Origin: Bacillota bacterium
Lineage (GTDB): Bacteria > Bacillota > Dethiobacteria > DTU022
Length of the DNA stretch: 52,882 nucleotides
Reading direction: 5' to 3'
Assembly (NCBI GenBank): GCA_030611385.1
Contig: JAUWPV010000012.1
Span: forward strand, 1-52,882
Each line of letters begins with the position of its first letter. Positions within the stretch are counted from its first letter, which is position 1. Of this stretch, positions 1 to 8,656 are shown piece after piece. The notes beneath the pieces were generated by a model. It was not told where the DNA came from. It did no database searches and saw nothing but the letters and a program-made list of their open reading frames with translations. The translations under genes and the position numbers were made by a program.

Positions 1-945
1 TTGCCGATAACTGTAGCTATGGGTGACGTGAATGGGTTAAAGCTGATCAACGATTCATTTGGACATCTAGCTGGTGATGATCTGCTGAAGAAAGTTTCAG
101 AAATAATCAAGAAAGGATGCCGGTCCGACGAGATTATTGCCAGAATTGGCGGGGACGAATTTGCCATTATTCTGCCCAAAACAGACACTGTGGAGGCAGA
201 GAAAATCATCAAACGTATAAAGAAGTTAGCATCAGCGGAACAGACTTCCTATGCTGTAATTTCTGTCTCATTTGGTCATGAAACCAAGTCTAGTAAGAAG
301 GGTGAGATTCAAAAAATATTAGCAGAAGCTGAAAATCATATGTATAAGCACAAGTTGTATGAAAGCGCGAGTATGCGCAGTAATACAATAGACGTGATCA
401 TGAATGCGCTTTTTGAGAAAAGCGAGAGAGAGATGCTGCATTCTATAAGAGTAAGCGCCATCAGCGCTGCAATTGCATCAGAGCTTGGCTTTGACCCAGA
501 TGAAATAAATCAAATCAGAACGACTGGCCTTATCCATGATATAGGTAAAATAGGCATAGACGAAACAGTTCTTAATAAACCCCAGGGGTTAAACAAAGAT
601 GAATGGTTAGAAATAAAAAAACATCCGGAGGCAGGCTGGCGAATCCTTGCTTCTGTAGATGAATTTTCAGAGCTTGCCGGACATATTCTTTCCCATCATG
701 AAAGATGGGATGGGCAGGGATATCCAAATTCTCTTAAAGGTGAAGAAATAGCTGTTGAATCGAGGATTATCGCCATTGCGGACACCTACGATGCATTAAC
801 ATCAGAAAGACCTTACAAAAAACCATTAAATAAAAAACAAACCTTAACAGAACTAAAGAAGTGTGCCGGAACACAGCTCGATCCCAAGATTGTGAAGATA
901 TTCATAAACCGTGTTTTACCGCATAATAGCTATTTCCAGGAATAG
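1..945 (+). CDS. GGDEF/HD-GYP cyclic-di-GMP signalling protein, 5' truncated by window edge
   Basis: This is the C-terminal part of a bifunctional cyclic-di-GMP protein. Residues 1-120 are the second half of a diguanylate cyclase domain, with GGDEF at residues 50-54. The usual N-terminal DxLTGLxNR part is absent, so the gene starts upstream and the TTG at base 1 is probably not the start. Residues 140-305 form an HD-GYP phosphodiesterase domain, with HD at 179-180 in GLIHDIGK and HHERWDGQGYP at 232-242. The inhibitory I-site, normally RxxD before GGDEF, reads R41-S-D-E44 and may not bind product. The sensor region is outside the window. Domain calls are secure; the net activity (synthesis or breakdown) cannot be told from the sequence. 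Confidence 0.9.
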   Translation: MPITVAMGDVNGLKLINDSFGHLAGDDLLKKVSEIIKKGCRSDEIIARIGGDEFAIILPKTDTVEAEKIIKRIKKLASAEQTSYAVISVSFGHETKSSKKGEIQKILAEAENHMYKHKLYESASMRSNTIDVIMNALFEKSEREMLHSIRVSAISAAIASELGFDPDEINQIRTTGLIHDIGKIGIDETVLNKPQGLNKDEWLEIKKHPEAGWRILASVDEFSELAGHILSHHERWDGQGYPNSLKGEEIAVESRIIAIADTYDALTSERPYKKPLNKKQTLTELKKCAGTQLDPKIVKIFINRVLPHNSYFQE

Positions 946-958
946 AAAGGGAAACCGC

Positions 959-987
959 TTGACCAGAGCCGTGGCATGTTATAAAAT
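959..987 (+). promoter_or_regulatory. sigma-A-type promoter of the tup leader
   Basis: TTGACC (959-964) and TAAAAT (982-987) are separated by exactly 17 bases. A start near 994 would give a leader of about 220 nt before tupA, containing the riboswitch candidate and terminator described next. Confidence 0.55.
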
Positions 988-1014
988 GCACATGAAAGAA
1001 AATTGAACAGGCCC

Positions 1015-1117
1015 TGCCTTCGATCCATTTATTCTAAGGCGATCAGTTGTCGTTATGAAGAATGGACGTCAGGGTGCCGCTGGAAACGGCTGTGCCTCCC
1101 GTTGAGGAAAGAAGGTT
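1015..1117 (+). promoter_or_regulatory. candidate molybdenum/tungsten cofactor (Moco/Tuco) riboswitch
   Basis: The leader of a tungstate transporter contains the block GTGCCTCCCGTTGAGGAAAG (1092-1111), which resembles the conserved core of the Moco RNA family. It also has a small hairpin GCCG/CGGC (1076-1090) and a possible closing stem CCTTC (1017-1021) with GAAGG (1111-1115). Moco RNAs and their tungsten variant (Tuco) are known upstream of cofactor-synthesis and molybdate/tungstate transport genes. The fit to the family was judged by eye; boundaries are approximate. Confidence 0.5.
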
Positions 1118-1136
1118 CGATAGTAGCTTTTTAATT

Positions 1137-1170
1137 ATCGCATTTTCCAACGGGGAAACTGCGATTTTTT
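1137..1170 (+). terminator. intrinsic terminator in the tup leader
   Basis: ATCGCA (1137-1142) pairs with TGCGAT (1160-1165). An inner stem TTTCC/GGAAA lies inside it and a T run follows to 1170. The 5' arm TTTTCCAAC (1143-1151) is nearly complementary to GTTGAGGAAA (1101-1110) in the riboswitch core, so the two could be alternative structures. That would make this a conditional terminator ahead of tupA. Confidence 0.65.
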
Positions 1171-1217
1171 ATATATAGCCAGGAAAATATTCTACAATGA
1201 AGAAGGTGAATTCAAGT

Positions 1218-2117
1218 ATGTTAAGTAACAGCAAGATTTTCTTCAAATTATTACTCTTTTTATTGCTTGCAGCGGCTCTATTATTTGCTGCCGGCTGCTC
1301 GCGGGAAGCGGCGTCGGATAGCGAGCCGGAAAACGGTGTCGACGATGAGACTCCGGGCGTGGTGAAAATAACCGACAGGATCATACTGGCGACTACAACC
1401 AGCACCTACGACTGCGGACTGCTGGATTTTTTGAATCCCCTTTTTACTGAAAAAACCGGGATTGAAGTACAGGTTATCTCACAGGGAACCGGCGCCGCTT
1501 TGGAGACAGGGGCCCGCGGTGACGCCGATGTTTTACTGGTGCACGACCGAAAATCAGAGTTAAAGCTAGTCGAAGAAGGGACCTTTATCGACCGCTATGA
1601 TGTTATGTATAACGATTTTATCGTTGTCGGACCGGCTGAAGATCCAGCTGGAGTCGATGGGGTGGCTTCGGCGGTTGAAGCTTTTAACTTGATCGCAGCT
1701 GGAGAAGATATTTTCGTCTCGCGCGGCGACGACTCCGGAACGAACCGCATGGAGTTGCGCCTGTGGGAGAGCGCCGGGATTGATCCTGAAGGCCAGGACT
1801 GGTATCTTTCGATCGGCCAGGGCATGGGCGATACCCTGCGTGTTGCCGACGAATCAATGGGTTATACTCTGACCGACCGGGGTACCTATATTGCCATATT
1901 CGACAGCGTAGAGTTGGTAATCGCACTTGAGGGCGACCCGGCGCTGTTCAATCAATACGGAGTTATGGCCGTTAATCCTAAAGAACATCCTCATGTTAAA
2001 TACAATTACGCCCTGCTATACATTGAATTTCTGATGTCGGATGAAGGACAAAACCTGATCAACTCTTTCCAGGTTAACGGCGAAAGGCTCTTTTTCCCGG
2101 GATATGGGCTGAAGTAA
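1218..2117 (+). CDS. tupA: tungstate ABC transporter, substrate-binding lipoprotein
   Basis: This is an extracytoplasmic tungstate-binding protein of the TupA type. It has an N-terminal lipoprotein signal with a long Leu/Ala stretch and lipobox AAGC (Cys27). The family signature TTTST follows at residues 59-63 in LATTTSTYDCGLLD, with further TupA-like blocks VMYNDFIVVGP and VSRGDDSGTN. I chose the ATG at 1218 because AAGGTGA (1203-1209) sits 8 bases upstream; the in-frame ATG at 1197 lacks a good ribosome site and would add seven residues. tupB and tupC follow in the same direction. TupA proteins prefer tungstate over molybdate, which suits tungsten enzymes of anaerobes; the substrate preference here is inferred from family resemblance. 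Confidence 0.9.
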   Translation: MLSNSKIFFKLLLFLLLAAALLFAAGCSREAASDSEPENGVDDETPGVVKITDRIILATTTSTYDCGLLDFLNPLFTEKTGIEVQVISQGTGAALETGARGDADVLLVHDRKSELKLVEEGTFIDRYDVMYNDFIVVGPAEDPAGVDGVASAVEAFNLIAAGEDIFVSRGDDSGTNRMELRLWESAGIDPEGQDWYLSIGQGMGDTLRVADESMGYTLTDRGTYIAIFDSVELVIALEGDPALFNQYGVMAVNPKEHPHVKYNYALLYIEFLMSDEGQNLINSFQVNGERLFFPGYGLK

Positions 2118-2163
2118 ACTAAAGATTATGGTGTAAGGGAGAAATCGATCGGGAGGTAAGCAG

Positions 2164-2862
2164 TTGTCGAGACTTTTTGAGGGAATAATTGAGGCTTTTC
2201 GTCTGATCATAACGCTTAACCCGGCCCTGCTGCAGATTGTTTCCCTTTCTTTACGGGTTTCCGGGATGGCAGTTGTTATTGCCGCACTAATCGGCATTCC
2301 GCTTGGAGCTTTACTCGGTTTAAAACCGGAAAAGAAAACCCGCCTGCTCAATAAAATTATTTTTACCTTCATGGGTATGCCTCCGGTCGTAGCCGGATTG
2401 ATCATCTACCTGATTCTTTCCCGGCAGGGCCCCCTGGGTGTACTCGGACTGCTCTACACCCCCACGGCGATGATTATCGCCCAGGTTTTTCTCGCTTCGC
2501 CAATCGTTATAGGTTTGACCATGATCGGGATCAGGGCCAGGGGTTGCGATGTTGAAGAAATGGCCCGATCTCTTGGCGCCGGTTCGGTTTTAATTGCATG
2601 GACGGTAATCATGGAATCACGCTTTGCCATATTGGGCGCTATTATTACCGGATTCAGCCGTGTTGTCGCCGAGGTAGGGGCGGTGATGATCGTAGGCGGT
2701 AATATTGCCGGTCACACCAGGGTCATGACAACAGCTATAGTCCTTGAAACAAGAAAAGGCAATTTTGAATTGGCTATCGGCCTCGGACTGATCTTGTTGA
2801 TCATATCTTTTATTATCAACTCCGGCCTCTACTCGATCCAGAAGGGAGGCAAAAATGGCTAA
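2164..2862 (+). CDS. tupB: tungstate ABC transporter permease
   Basis: This 232-residue inner-membrane permease of the CysT/ModB superfamily has several hydrophobic helices. The cytoplasmic coupling loop near residues 133-150 (EEMARSLGAGSVLIAW) is the EAA-type contact with the ATPase. The start is a TTG preceded by GGGAGGTAAG (2151-2160), a strong ribosome site. It overlaps tupC by 8 bases, indicating translational coupling. Together with tupA and tupC it forms a complete importer. Confidence 0.88.
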   Translation: MSRLFEGIIEAFRLIITLNPALLQIVSLSLRVSGMAVVIAALIGIPLGALLGLKPEKKTRLLNKIIFTFMGMPPVVAGLIIYLILSRQGPLGVLGLLYTPTAMIIAQVFLASPIVIGLTMIGIRARGCDVEEMARSLGAGSVLIAWTVIMESRFAILGAIITGFSRVVAEVGAVMIVGGNIAGHTRVMTTAIVLETRKGNFELAIGLGLILLIISFIINSGLYSIQKGGKNG

Positions 2863-3598
2863 CCATGAAGAATTCCTGATTGAATTAAAAGGGATCAGAA
2901 AATACTACGACCGGGAAGTTTTGCATGTCGAACAATTGCTCTTTAAAAAGGGGCACGTCTATGGTGTGATCGGGCCAAGCGGAGCCGGTAAAAGCACCCT
3001 TTTACGAATAATCAACCTGCTGACCCCTCCCGACAGCGGTACTCTTTTATTTCATGACCGGCCGATTCCCGCCAACGGCGCAGGCCGTTTGGCTATCCAG
3101 AGAAAGATGACCCTGGTCTTTCAGAAAACCCTGCTCTTCAAAGACAGTGTTCGGAACAACGTAGCCTATGGCCTGAAAGCACGGGGTTTTCCCCGATCAG
3201 TGATTGATGAGCGTGTCGGTTCACTGCTAAAACAGGTCGGCATGACCGACCTGGCTGCGCGCCGGGCTGACACCCTATCAGGCGGTGAAGCCCAAAGGGT
3301 GACCATAGCCCGCGCTGTTGCTTTTGAACCAGAGCTTTTATTACTTGATGAACCGACCGCCAATCTCGATCCGGGAAACGTAGAACTGATTGAAGAAATG
3401 ATCACAAAACTGGCCCGTAATAAGGCGATAACTGTGGTCATGGTTACCCACAATGTTTTCCAGGCTCGCCGTATCGCCGACCAGGTTATTTTTATCAACC
3501 AGGGCCGGATTGTGGAAATGGGCCCGACAGAGAAGATATTTTCCGCACCGGACCATGAAAACACCCGTCTGTTTGTCGAGGGTCGAATGGTCTACTAA
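2855..3598 (+). CDS. tupC: tungstate ABC transporter ATP-binding protein
   Basis: This is the ATPase of the tungstate importer, 247 residues. Walker A GPSGAGKST is at 40-48, the ABC signature LSGGE at 141-145, and Walker B LLLLDEP at 161-167 followed by TANLD. The H-loop lies in VMVTHN. No C-terminal TOBE/MOP regulatory domain is seen, unlike ModC, so it is of the short TupC/WtpC-like type. The ATG overlaps the end of tupB. It ends 69 bases before the convergent RNase G gene; no convincing terminator is visible between them. Confidence 0.9.
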   Translation: MANHEEFLIELKGIRKYYDREVLHVEQLLFKKGHVYGVIGPSGAGKSTLLRIINLLTPPDSGTLLFHDRPIPANGAGRLAIQRKMTLVFQKTLLFKDSVRNNVAYGLKARGFPRSVIDERVGSLLKQVGMTDLAARRADTLSGGEAQRVTIARAVAFEPELLLLDEPTANLDPGNVELIEEMITKLARNKAITVVMVTHNVFQARRIADQVIFINQGRIVEMGPTEKIFSAPDHENTRLFVEGRMVY

Positions 3599-3667
3599 AG
3601 TTCATTGCTAATTTTTACTTTAGTATTAGCTATAATGGAAAAGAACTAACTGAAAACCAAACTGCGA

Positions 3668-5350
3668 TTATTGGCCTTTCAATACCGCCCGGGCGTAAGT
3701 GCGATTGACATCTTTAATCTCCACTTTCACGGTCTGGCCAACTTTTTCGCCCGCTCCCTCAACGTTGATCACAAAGCCCTGCACGCGGGCAATGCCGTGG
3801 TTAGGGTTGTTGGTATGCTGTTCCTTTATAACCAACTCAAGAATCTCCCCTGCTTTTACCGGAAGAGCGATAGCCTGGATCTCCTTATGACTGCCTCGGG
3901 CCGCAATACGGTACCGCTCGATATGAATATCTTCAGTGCCCCGGATAAAGATATGCCGGCCCAATTCTTCTTCCAGTTTTTTAAGGTTGCCTCCCCCGCT
4001 GCCAATGATGATCGCCGCCACCGCGTGATGCATCTCAACGAGGACAGCCTTGCTTTTTTCATCCTGCAGCTGCCGTTTCAGCTCGCTCTCAATACGCGTA
4101 CTAATCACCAGGGGAGTAAGTACTCTGCCCGAGCCACCGCAGTAAGGACAGTGCTGCTGCAGGTACTCGGAGAGATCCTGGCGCACTTTCTTTCTGGTCA
4201 TTTCGACCAGGCCGAGGTTGGTTAACCCGAGGACATAGGTCTTGGTCCGGTCGTTTTTGATCGCCAAATTTAATTTGTCAATTACTTTGCGGCGGTGGCC
4301 TTCAAAACTCATATCAATAAAATCAACAATTATAATGCCACCGATGTCGCGCAAGCGTACCTGCCTGGCTACTTCTTCAGCCGCTTCAAGGTTGGTCTTC
4401 AAAATTGTATCGGCCAGGTTGCGGCGTCCAATATAGCGGCCTGTATTGACGTCGATAACGGTCAATGCTTCGGTTTCATCAAAAACAAGGTAACCGCCGC
4501 TTTTCAGCCAGACCTGTCGGGCCAGGGCCTTCTCGAGTTCCACTTCGACCCCGTAGCGTTCAAAAATCGGCTCCGCTTCCTTATATAATTTAACTTTAGC
4601 CTTCAGGTGTGGCGAGATATAGTCAACTATTTCACGAACCTTATCATACTCATGCTCGTTGTCGATAAGAAAACTGCTGAATTCTTCAGTAAACAGGTCA
4701 CGGGCAATACGGCAAGTCAGTGATAGGTCCTGGTAGAGAATAGCCGGCGCTGTTTTTTGCTGAAAACGGGCCAGGATGCGGTTCCAGAGCTGGACCAGGA
4801 ACTTCAGATCCTGTTCCAGCACCGCGGTATCGACCCCTTCGGCTACCGTGCGCACGATCAAGCCGAGTTGTTCCGGTTTTATCCTTTCCACTTCACGGCG
4901 CAGTCGATCACGTTCAGCCTGGCTTTCAATCCGTCGCGAGATACCGATGTAGTCTGCACCAGGCACCAATACCAGGTAGCGGCCGGGGATGGTGATCTGG
5001 CCGGTTACCCGCGCTCCCTTACTGCTAAAAGGTTCTTTAATCACCTGGACCATAACTTCTTCGCCAACCCGCAGCATTTTTTCAATTGTGCTGCGTGGCG
5101 GTGGAGGGCTTTCGTCGTCCCAATCGGTAAATACATCGTCGACGTATAAAAAAGCATTCTTTTCTAGTCCGATATCAATAAATGAGGCTTGCATACCCGG
5201 TAAAACATTAGCGACTATACCCTTGTAAAGATTCCCGACCACCCGGTGCTGCAGCGGCCTTTCAATATCAAGTTCGACCAGTTTTCCTTTTTCCAGTAAC
5301 GCCACACGGGTTGCCCGGTTGTCGCAGTTAACAATAATTTTTTTATCCAT
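3668..5350 (-). CDS. rng: RNase E/G family endoribonuclease with C-terminal TRAM-like domain
   Basis: This is a cytoplasmic Mg2+-dependent endoribonuclease acting in RNA processing and decay, 560 residues. An S1 domain spans about residues 38-120. Catalytic aspartates are seen in LTVIDVNTG (D300) and IIIVDFID (D343). The zinc-link CPYCGGSGR has C401 and C404. Residues about 500-560 look like a TRAM RNA-binding domain, an addition not found in E. coli RNase G. The open frame extends upstream, but the ATG at 5350 has a near-perfect AAGGAGGTGATC site and begins MDKKIIVNCD, the usual family start. It is the last gene after the radical SAM pair and 7 bases downstream of it. Confidence 0.92.
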   Translation of the reverse strand: MDKKIIVNCDNRATRVALLEKGKLVELDIERPLQHRVVGNLYKGIVANVLPGMQASFIDIGLEKNAFLYVDDVFTDWDDESPPPPRSTIEKMLRVGEEVMVQVIKEPFSSKGARVTGQITIPGRYLVLVPGADYIGISRRIESQAERDRLRREVERIKPEQLGLIVRTVAEGVDTAVLEQDLKFLVQLWNRILARFQQKTAPAILYQDLSLTCRIARDLFTEEFSSFLIDNEHEYDKVREIVDYISPHLKAKVKLYKEAEPIFERYGVEVELEKALARQVWLKSGGYLVFDETEALTVIDVNTGRYIGRRNLADTILKTNLEAAEEVARQVRLRDIGGIIIVDFIDMSFEGHRRKVIDKLNLAIKNDRTKTYVLGLTNLGLVEMTRKKVRQDLSEYLQQHCPYCGGSGRVLTPLVISTRIESELKRQLQDEKSKAVLVEMHHAVAAIIIGSGGGNLKKLEEELGRHIFIRGTEDIHIERYRIAARGSHKEIQAIALPVKAGEILELVIKEQHTNNPNHGIARVQGFVINVEGAGEKVGQTVKVEIKDVNRTYARAVLKGQ

Positions 5351-5357
5351 TACATGA

Positions 5358-6074
5358 TCACCTCCTTTCCGATAAAGGTTGCATACTTCCATTTTGTTTA
5401 AAATAGAGACGTTCTCGACGTATTTGCCAATCATAGGCATGAAGATTGCCTGCACCTGGTTCCGGCTCCAACTGCCCGATAACATAACCAGGTGACACGC
5501 CACCCTGACTGCCGGTCTGCAAGAGCAGGCTAAACTCTAAAAGTTTGCTCTGATCAGCATTCTTTACGGAAACCTCAATAATGTAGGGGCGAACGTTGGT
5601 GTAGGTTGTTTTATTTTTTTTTGTTTTGCGGAGAGCTAATATCTCCTCTTTAGCCATTAACCTGTCCAGGGCAGCTTGAAGCAATTCAAGCTTAACGGTA
5701 ACACTGGAGCTGCTTTTAAGAGTACAGCAATAAGAAGCAGCGCTGACCAGGGATGCCAGGGAGGGCTCTTCAGGATCAACAGCTGCCGACCCGGTTAGAA
5801 CCAGGGCTTCCGGCAATTGGGGCTGAAGGACATTGATAAATTGATCCGGCATAATCTTATCAGCAAAAAAGACCTCCCCGTATTCCTCCCCGGCGGTAAT
5901 ACCGAGCGGCAGAGGAAGGGCAAGTGTGAAACGCGGATGCGGATTATAGCCCTGACTGTAAGCCAGAGGCAGCCTGCTTCTGCTCAGCGCCCGCAGAAAA
6001 AGACGCAGCATATCAAGGTGTGAAATATAAGCCAGAGGCATTTTACGCTCAAAACTAAAGCGAATGCGCATCAT
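5358..6074 (-). CDS. radical-SAM-linked DUF2344 protein (TIGR03936-like)
   Basis: This 238-residue protein begins MRIRFSFERKMPLAYISHLDMLRLFLRA-like, the recognisable start of the DUF2344 family that accompanies a large radical SAM protein and RNase G in Firmicutes. It has no cysteine cluster or other catalytic motif visible. Its ATG overlaps the stop of the radical SAM gene (ATGA), so the two are translationally coupled. Function is unknown; the fixed neighbourhood suggests a shared step in RNA modification or maturation, which is inference only. Confidence 0.85.
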   Translation of the reverse strand: MMRIRFSFERKMPLAYISHLDMLRLFLRALSRSRLPLAYSQGYNPHPRFTLALPLPLGITAGEEYGEVFFADKIMPDQFINVLQPQLPEALVLTGSAAVDPEEPSLASLVSAASYCCTLKSSSSVTVKLELLQAALDRLMAKEEILALRKTKKNKTTYTNVRPYIIEVSVKNADQSKLLEFSLLLQTGSQGGVSPGYVIGQLEPEPGAGNLHAYDWQIRRERLYFKQNGSMQPLSERR

Positions 6075-7855
6075 TGGCCACTCCTCTGTGGTAAATCGAC
6101 AGCAAGAGACTGCCTGTGCTCACGAATAAAGATTTCTTTGTTTACACCACAGTGCAGGTGATTCCAGGGCAGTTGTTCGTCGTAACTGAAGCGGCGATAG
6201 GCATAACTTTCGGCATTGAGATCAAGTTCCTGAAAGGCTTGCCGCCAGAGTTGAAAATTAAAATGTTCCGTCCAGCCGTCAAAACGACAACCCAGTCGCC
6301 AGGCCCGCTCAATCAATGGAGCAAGTTGGCGGTCGCCACGGGCAAAAACAGCTTCGAGAAAGCTGGTTTCAACGTCATGCCAGCTGAAATTGACCCCGGG
6401 CATAGTCTTAAACCCGCTGCGCAGGATCTGCTGGCGTTCAAGCACTTCCGGCCTGGACAACTGCGGTTCCCATTGGAAGGGGGTGTGCGCCTTAGGCACA
6501 AAAGTAGCCACACTGACCGAGAGATTCAAACTCCGTTTGCCTTTCTGGCCAAAGTTTCGGCGGATATCGCGACAGAGGGTTACGATTGCTTCAACATCTT
6601 GATCTGTTTCCGTGGGCAGGCCGATCATAAAATAGAGCTTGAAACCCTGCCAGCCAGCTTTGACGGCGTCGCCGAGGGCTGTGAAAATATCCTCTTCGGA
6701 AATATTTTTATTGATCACCAGGCGCAGACGCTCGGTGGCTGCCTCCGGGGCGAAGGTGAGACTGCTTCGCCGACCCTGGTGCAGCTGATCAGCCAGTTTC
6801 ACTGAATAAGAATCGAGGCGCAACGAAGGCAGACTACACCTGACTCTGCTGGCTGATAAAGCCTCTTTCATATCGCTGATCAGCGTATCTATTTGCGGAT
6901 AGTCGCTGCTGCTAAGCGAAGAGAGCGAAATCTCGTCATACCCGGTAGCGGCAATCAGGGCTTTAGCGGTCTCAATAATATTCTGCCGGCTGCGCCGCCG
7001 GACCGGCCGGAAGATAAAACCAGCCTGGCAAAATCGACAGCCCTTCCCACAACCGCGGAAGAGCTCGATTACAGCCCGATCGTGAACTGTCTGGATGTAG
7101 GGAACAACCGGGGCGGTTGGATAAGAGACGCGATCAAGATCGGCAACCGCTTTTTTAATAATTTGAACGGGAGCGCGTGAGTCGAGCTTTTTTAGGCCTT
7201 TTAATACTCCTTTATCGTATACCGGCTGGTAAAGAGCAGGAATATAGATCCCCTCGAGCGCTGAGAGACGGGTTAAAATTTCTTTTCGTTCCAGATTCTC
7301 GCTTTTCAGCCTGACCAGTTCGGCAAGCATTTCCGGCAGAACCTCCTCTGCCTCGCCAAGGACAAACAGGTCAAAAAAAGCGGACATCGGCTCGGGGTTA
7401 TAAGCACAGGACCCGCCGCCAATCACCAATGGATCCTGCTCATTGCGTTGATCACTGTAGAGTGGAATGCCGGACAAATCGATCATATTTAGCACGTTCG
7501 TATAACTGAGCTCGTACTGCAGAGAAAAGCCGATGACATCGAAATCGGCCAGCGGCCTCTGACTTTCAAGGGCAAAAAGGGGCAAGCCATGCTGCCGCAT
7601 CAGTTCTTCCATATCTGTTGCCGCCGCAAAGACCCTTTCCATCAACATCTCCGGCCTACTGTTAACGCTTTCATAGAGGATCTTCAGGCCCTGGTTCGAC
7701 ATGCCAATCTCGTAAAGATCAGGAAAAGCCAGTGCCATGCGCACCGCCACACCGGAATGGTCTTTGTGAACAGAGTTCCATTCGTTGCCAAGATAGCGGG
7801 CCGGTTTCTGGACACGGGCCAAGATGGAAGCAAGTTTGCTTTCGATTGCCGGCAT
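6071..7855 (-). CDS. B12-binding-like radical SAM protein (TIGR03960-like)
   Basis: This 594-residue radical SAM enzyme has an N-terminal cobalamin-binding-like region (about 40-200) and a radical SAM barrel with the cluster motif C269-x3-C273-x2-C276 in RGCGKGCRFC. The opening block with QKPARYLGNEWN is typical of the family. I chose the ATG at 7855 because GGGAG stands 7 bases before it. The TTG at 7885 has no ribosome site. It is the first gene of a three-gene unit with the DUF2344 protein and rng. The substrate is unknown. Confidence 0.88.
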   Translation of the reverse strand: MPAIESKLASILARVQKPARYLGNEWNSVHKDHSGVAVRMALAFPDLYEIGMSNQGLKILYESVNSRPEMLMERVFAAATDMEELMRQHGLPLFALESQRPLADFDVIGFSLQYELSYTNVLNMIDLSGIPLYSDQRNEQDPLVIGGGSCAYNPEPMSAFFDLFVLGEAEEVLPEMLAELVRLKSENLERKEILTRLSALEGIYIPALYQPVYDKGVLKGLKKLDSRAPVQIIKKAVADLDRVSYPTAPVVPYIQTVHDRAVIELFRGCGKGCRFCQAGFIFRPVRRRSRQNIIETAKALIAATGYDEISLSSLSSSDYPQIDTLISDMKEALSASRVRCSLPSLRLDSYSVKLADQLHQGRRSSLTFAPEAATERLRLVINKNISEEDIFTALGDAVKAGWQGFKLYFMIGLPTETDQDVEAIVTLCRDIRRNFGQKGKRSLNLSVSVATFVPKAHTPFQWEPQLSRPEVLERQQILRSGFKTMPGVNFSWHDVETSFLEAVFARGDRQLAPLIERAWRLGCRFDGWTEHFNFQLWRQAFQELDLNAESYAYRRFSYDEQLPWNHLHCGVNKEIFIREHRQSLAVDLPQRSGQ

Positions 7856-7930
7856 TTTGTTCTCCCACAATATTTTCTCTAACAACTATTACAATATCAA
7901 CATGGCCCAATGATTTAGTTTTCTTTTTCA

Positions 7931-7959
7931 ATGATACCATATAATTCCTACTTTGATAA
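7931..7959 (-). promoter_or_regulatory. putative promoter of the radical SAM-DUF2344-rng unit
   Basis: On the minus strand TTATCA (7959-7954) and TATCAT (7936-7931) are 17 bases apart, and the -10 is preceded by TGG. A start near 7924 would give a leader of about 70 nt. Confidence 0.4.
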
Positions 7960-7966
7960 GAGTCCC

Positions 7967-8656
7967 CTAGATCAAACCCTTTTCCCTGAAACTGAAGAAA
8001 CAACCGTCACCGATGATGATATGATCGCGTACGGCTATACCCAAAATATTACCGGCATCCACTAACCGCCTGGTTACTTCAAGATCTTCCTGACTTGGTG
8101 ACGGATCACCACTGGGGTGATTGTGAATAAGAATTACCGAGGCAGCACTTTTTCGCATAGGTATGCTGAATATTTCGCGCGGATGCACGATCGATGCGCT
8201 GAGACTGCCAACAGATATTTCTTCCCTGGAGATAACATGGTTCTTGGTATTTAAAAGCAGAATTTTAAAGTATTCCTTTTTTTTATAACGCAGCTCTTCC
8301 GTAAAAAGATCTGCTGCCTGCCTGGGAGTGGTGATACTACCGACTTCTTTACGGGGTGTTGTGGCCAGCCGACAGCCCAACTCAAGAGCAGCCTTGATCA
8401 TAACCGCTTTATCCGGTCCGATGCCCTTATTTTCCTGCAATTCCTCAAGCGAAAGGTTTGGCAGATTCCTCAAGCTGCCGCTCTGTGAAAGAATTCTTGT
8501 CGCAATCTGGACTGCCGATTCATTCCTGCTTCCGGTGCGGAGCAATATCGCCAGCAGTTCGGCATTGGACAGAGCTCCCGATCCTAATGTTTTCAGCTTC
8601 TCCCGCGGCCTTTCTTCAAAAGGCAAATCTCTAATCATGATCGGATCATTTGACAT
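7967..8656 (-). CDS. radC: RadC/UPF0758 JAB-domain protein
   Basis: This 229-residue protein has an N-terminal helix-hairpin-helix region (NKGIGPDKA near 77-84) and a C-terminal JAMM/MPN domain. The metal motif HNHPSGDPSPSQED carries H178, H180 and D191. Despite the name, a DNA-repair role for RadC has not been upheld and the biochemical function is uncertain. The ATG at 8656 begins MSNDPIMIRDLP, typical of the family, behind AAGGAAAG; an ATG at 8674 would overlap maf further. It is the last gene of the long Rnf-Mrp array and overlaps maf by 11 bases. Confidence 0.88.
   Translation of the reverse strand: MSNDPIMIRDLPFEERPREKLKTLGSGALSNAELLAILLRTGSRNESAVQIATRILSQSGSLRNLPNLSLEELQENKGIGPDKAVMIKAALELGCRLATTPRKEVGSITTPRQAADLFTEELRYKKKEYFKILLLNTKNHVISREEISVGSLSASIVHPREIFSIPMRKSAASVILIHNHPSGDPSPSQEDLEVTRRLVDAGNILGIAVRDHIIIGDGCFFSFREKGLI

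Noticed and set aside
3607-3630. Dyad GCTAAT/ATTAGC between tupC and rng as a shared terminator
   Set aside because: The stem is weak and AT-rich, with no T run.
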